DNA of 64,000 nucleotides from CAIKMD01 sp963702925 (lineage in GTDB: Bacteria; Pseudomonadota; Alphaproteobacteria; ATCC43930; CGMCC-115725), in assembly GCA_963702925.1 (NCBI GenBank), contig OY969771.1:2418001-2482000 (forward strand), given 5' to 3'. Below are positions 61,361 through 64,000 of the stretch, piece by piece (within the stretch, counting starts at the first letter, position 1; each line of letters begins with the position of its first letter). The position numbers were made by a program, and so were the translations under genes. The notes beneath the pieces were generated by a model. It ran no database searches. It was not told the origin of the DNA and saw only the letters and a program-made list of their open reading frames with translations.

Positions 61361-63055
61361 ATGAACCGGTTCGTTTCCAATCTCAAGCTGCTGCATAAGC
61401 TCGCCATACCGGGCGTCTTCATCCTCCTTGCCGCGCTTGCGACCGCGGTGCTGGTCAAAAATTCGCTCGACCTCTTCGAGGAGAATGTCGGTGTGATCGT
61501 CGATCAGGACGCGCTGCGGCTCGAGCGCGTGCTGACCATGGCCAATGATCTGAAAGAGGGCGCGCTCTCGCAGCGCGATGTGCGTCTGGCCAAGACAATC
61601 GACGAGGCGGAGAAGGCAGCCGTCCTCTATCGGGCGAATTTGGTCAAGGTGGGGCAAGAACTCGATGCGCTCTTGCCGCTGATGGTCGATCCGGCGCAAC
61701 GCCAAATCGTCGAAGAAGGGAAAGCGAATTTCGCCGAGTTCTTGAAAGTCGGGCAAACGCAAACCGCGGCCATCCTCGAAGGCATGAGAACCAACACGCC
61801 GCCGCCGAGCGCGGGCCAGGGACGCGTCTGGCGCGAGAAGGTCGATGATTCCCTGAACCAGATCGTCGCCTTGAGCCGCGCCGACATGGAAGCGGCTAAG
61901 GGACGCAGCATCACGGCCGGACGGCGCTCGGCGATCACGTTGATCGTCGTCTCGGGCCTGGCGCAGCTCTTGGCGCTCGCGATGCTCGCCTGGATCGCGC
62001 TGCGGCAGGTGGCACGCCCCTTGGGGGGCATCACCGGCGCGATGAGCCGCGTGGTCGCGGGCGATCTCGATGTTGCGGTCGAGGGCGGCGAGCGCAAGGA
62101 CGAGGTCGGCGCGCTGGCGCGGGCCTTGATGATCTTCAAGAGCAACGCGCTCGAGGCCAAGCGCCTGGCCGCCGAGCAGGAGAAGGATCGCGCGGCAAAG
62201 GTGCGCCGCGCGCAAGGGCTCGAGCGCTTGACCAAAGAATTCGAGGCCGAGATCGGCGCGTTGTCGCAATCGCTTTCGGCGGCGGCGGGCGAGATGCAAG
62301 GTGCCGCGCAATCCATGTCGGGCAGCGCCGATGCCGCGAGCCAGCAATTCGCGTCCGTCGCCTCCGCTTCGGAGCAAGCCACCGCCAATGTGCAAACAGT
62401 AGCGGTGGCGACCGAGGAGCTTTCCGCCTCGATCCAGGAGATCAGCCGCCGCGTCAGTGAATCCGCGAACATCTCGGGCAAGGCCGCCGAGGAGGCTAAG
62501 CGCACCAATTCGACGGTGCAGGAACTCGCCACCGGCGCGCAGAAGATCGGCGAGGTGGTCAATCTCATTCAGAGCATCGCCAGCCAGACCAATTTGCTCG
62601 CGCTCAACGCGACCATCGAGGCGGCGCGTGCAGGCGAGGCGGGCAAGGGCTTCGCCGTGGTGGCATCCGAGGTCAAGGCGCTGGCGAACCAGACCGCGAA
62701 GGCGACCGACGAGATCTCCGGCCAGGTCGGGCAAATCCAGAGCTCGACCAAGGAAGCGGTCGCGGTCATCCGACGCGTTGCCGCGACGATCGAGGAGATC
62801 AACCAGAACGCAGCCGCGATCGCCGCGGCGGTGGAAGAGCAGGGCAGCGCCACCCAGGAGATCGCGCGAAATGTTCAGCAGGCGGCGCAGGGGACGCGGC
62901 AGGTTTCAAGCAATATCGGCGGGCTGAAACAGACCGCGACCGACACCAGGGCCGCCGCGCAACAGGTCCTCGCGACGACCGGCGATCTGTCGCAAAAGGC
63001 GCAACAGCTCAATAACGGCCTGGCCGAGTTCCTCGCGGGCGTTCAGGCAGCGTAA
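61361..63055 (+). CDS. Methyl-accepting chemotaxis protein
   Basis: A 564-residue receptor. Membrane helix 1 (LAIPGVFILLAALATAVLV), a periplasmic helical sensor of about 160 residues, membrane helix 2 (AITLIVVSGLAQLLALAML), HAMP (RPLGGITGAMSRVVAGDLDV) and a long signalling coiled coil with the hairpin tip IASQTNLLALNATIEAARAGE. No CheR/CheB pentapeptide tail. The ATG at 61361 is used because the frame upstream lacks a ribosome site. Ligand is unknown; the adjacent binding protein may be a partner. Confidence 0.93.
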   Translation: MNRFVSNLKLLHKLAIPGVFILLAALATAVLVKNSLDLFEENVGVIVDQDALRLERVLTMANDLKEGALSQRDVRLAKTIDEAEKAAVLYRANLVKVGQELDALLPLMVDPAQRQIVEEGKANFAEFLKVGQTQTAAILEGMRTNTPPPSAGQGRVWREKVDDSLNQIVALSRADMEAAKGRSITAGRRSAITLIVVSGLAQLLALAMLAWIALRQVARPLGGITGAMSRVVAGDLDVAVEGGERKDEVGALARALMIFKSNALEAKRLAAEQEKDRAAKVRRAQGLERLTKEFEAEIGALSQSLSAAAGEMQGAAQSMSGSADAASQQFASVASASEQATANVQTVAVATEELSASIQEISRRVSESANISGKAAEEAKRTNSTVQELATGAQKIGEVVNLIQSIASQTNLLALNATIEAARAGEAGKGFAVVASEVKALANQTAKATDEISGQVGQIQSSTKEAVAVIRRVAATIEEINQNAAAIAAAVEEQGSATQEIARNVQQAAQGTRQVSSNIGGLKQTATDTRAAAQQVLATTGDLSQKAQQLNNGLAEFLAGVQAA

Positions 63056-63244
63056 CGCAGCGACAATAACGACCGAGCACGGATGGCCCGCTCACAGCGC
63101 GCGCGCTGATTGCAGCGGGGTAGATCGGCTTGGCTGATCGGAAGATCCGACAAAGACGACGATTGTCCAGGTGATTATGAAGGGGTGGGCGTCAGGGCGC
63201 TGCGCCTGAACGAGCCGCGTGCCGAGCGCTTGCGGCCTTCTTCG

Positions 63245-64000
63245 TCAAAGCAGAGGAAATTCCGGATCGAGGCCCAGCGCGACACGGCCATACATGGTGC
63301 CGTTGAGATCCCAATTGAGGCCGATATGGCCTTGCGCGGCATGGGCGTCGCGCAGCGCGCGCTGAAGGGGGTGGGTTTCGATGATCGCGCTGCCGCCGGC
63401 GCCGGTGAACAAGATGTCGATCGCGCGCACGGCCAGCCGGGCGGCAAAGGCGCTGTCGCGCCGCCAACGCGTCTTGTCGTCGACGCCGGCCGAGCGGCCG
63501 GCCTCGGCGATCGCCATCGCTTCGTCGCAATCCTTGAGCATCAAGGTTTCGGCGGCATCGACCAGGGTTGCCGCCTCGGCGAGGCGCAGCTGCGTCGTCG
63601 CGAAATCGGCGACATGCCGTCCCGATGCGGTCGCGATGCGCGCGCGCGTCGCCGTGGTGAATTCCTCGATCGCGCCTTGCGCGATGCCGAGCGCGGTGGC
63701 GGCGTTCACGAATCCGAAGAGCGCGTACCAGGCGAGGTTATAAAGCGCGCCTTGATTGACGTCGCTGCCGGGATGAGGCGCGCCCCTGCCTTGCGCCGCC
63801 GCAAGAGTCCGGTGCTCGGGTACGACCAGGTTATCGACGGCCACGTCCTTGCTGCCTGTGCCGGCAAGACCCATCACGTACCAATTGTCGATCTCGGTGC
63901 AGGAAGCGCGCGGCACCAGAAAGAATCGCGGCTCGGGCTGCGCCGCGTCCTCGGGCGCGGCATTCGCGGCCAGCATCACCCATTGGCAAGCGTCGATACC
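63245..64000 (-). CDS. Group D flavin-dependent monooxygenase/acyl-CoA dehydrogenase-like protein, C-terminal part
   Basis: The gene enters from the right edge; 251 codons are visible on the minus strand. GIDACQWVM at the edge, then DNWYVMGLAGTGSKDVAVDNLVVPEHR and a C-terminal helical domain ending THPLQRALRDAHAAQGH, match HsaA/HpaB-type oxygenases of the acyl-CoA dehydrogenase fold that hydroxylate phenols with reduced flavin. A reductase partner would be outside the window. A relic of its 3' end lies at 59760. Confidence 0.82.
   Translation of the reverse strand, partial: GIDACQWVMLAANAAPEDAAQPEPRFFLVPRASCTEIDNWYVMGLAGTGSKDVAVDNLVVPEHRTLAAAQGRGAPHPGSDVNQGALYNLAWYALFGFVNAATALGIAQGAIEEFTTATRARIATASGRHVADFATTQLRLAEAATLVDAAETLMLKDCDEAMAIAEAGRSAGVDDKTRWRRDSAFAARLAVRAIDILFTGAGGSAIIETHPLQRALRDAHAAQGHIGLNWDLNGTMYGRVALGLDPEFPLL

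Overview
The window is about 64 kb of GC-rich chromosomal DNA from a bacterium that is almost certainly an alphaproteobacterium. The evidence is gene content and order: a separate-subunit ccmABCDEFGHI operon, a SUV3-type helicase overlapping an S4 RNA-binding gene, FdxA with CarD, an extensin-like peptidase and a glycine-zipper surface antigen. Family or genus cannot be assigned from the sequence. No phage, transposase, integrase, CRISPR array or rRNA was found; there is one tRNA gene, tRNA-Arg(CCT).

Layout. 1-1.9 kb: partial Zincin_1 protease, pterin dehydratase, 3-oxoacid CoA-transferase pair. 1.9-8.5 kb (minus): complete cytochrome c maturation operon, including a 54-codon ccmD. 8.9-12.8 kb: aconitase, NIPSNAP protein, DUF1223 protein. 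12.9-14.3 kb: AT-richer two-gene cassette (ParA-type ATPase plus a small protein with a SAP-like C-terminus). 14.3-20.2 kb: HtpG, bacterial PH protein, glycine-zipper protein, helicase, S4 protein. 20.2-29.0 kb: surface-glycan block (SDR epimerase, DegT aminotransferase, three glycosyltransferases, two methyltransferases) with GreB inside it. 29.1-32.4 kb: TerB-like, FdxA, CarD, a phosphatase-fold protein with a disarmed active site, and an SNase-fold protein. 32.4-35.0 kb: MFS carrier and quinone oxidoreductase. 35.1-37.9 kb: second AT-richer accessory pair (DUF2971 and a predicted PD-(D/E)XK nuclease) just upstream of the tRNA. 38-41.2 kb: CocE-like protein and a TPR/2OG-oxygenase fusion. 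41.2-43.7 kb: nitric-oxide-type module (NnrS, Crp/FNR regulator, CopD-like membrane protein) with two palindromes in the divergent promoter. 43.9-55.7 kb: aromatic-acid catabolism. 55.7-58.8 kb: ABC exporter with a NEW3-domain partner. 59-64 kb: MtgA, solute-binding protein, chemotaxis receptor and a truncated group D flavin monooxygenase, with two small gene relics between them.

How the parts work together. The aromatic block links a VanA-type Rieske oxygenase, protocatechuate 4,5-dioxygenase (LigAB), the semialdehyde dehydrogenase LigC and the PDC hydrolase LigI. It also holds PcaC- and PcaD-like proteins normally tied to the 3,4-cleavage route, a MetE-like methyltransferase, two paralogous amidohydrolases and a PcaK-type importer. 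The later steps (LigJ and LigK equivalents) and a regulator are not visible.

The best candidates for undescribed biology are the two accessory pairs, the twin Crp/FNR palindromes 22 bp apart, the mixed lig/pca operon, and the inactive-looking phosphatase beside CarD. None has been tested by a database search here; functions come from motif recognition only.
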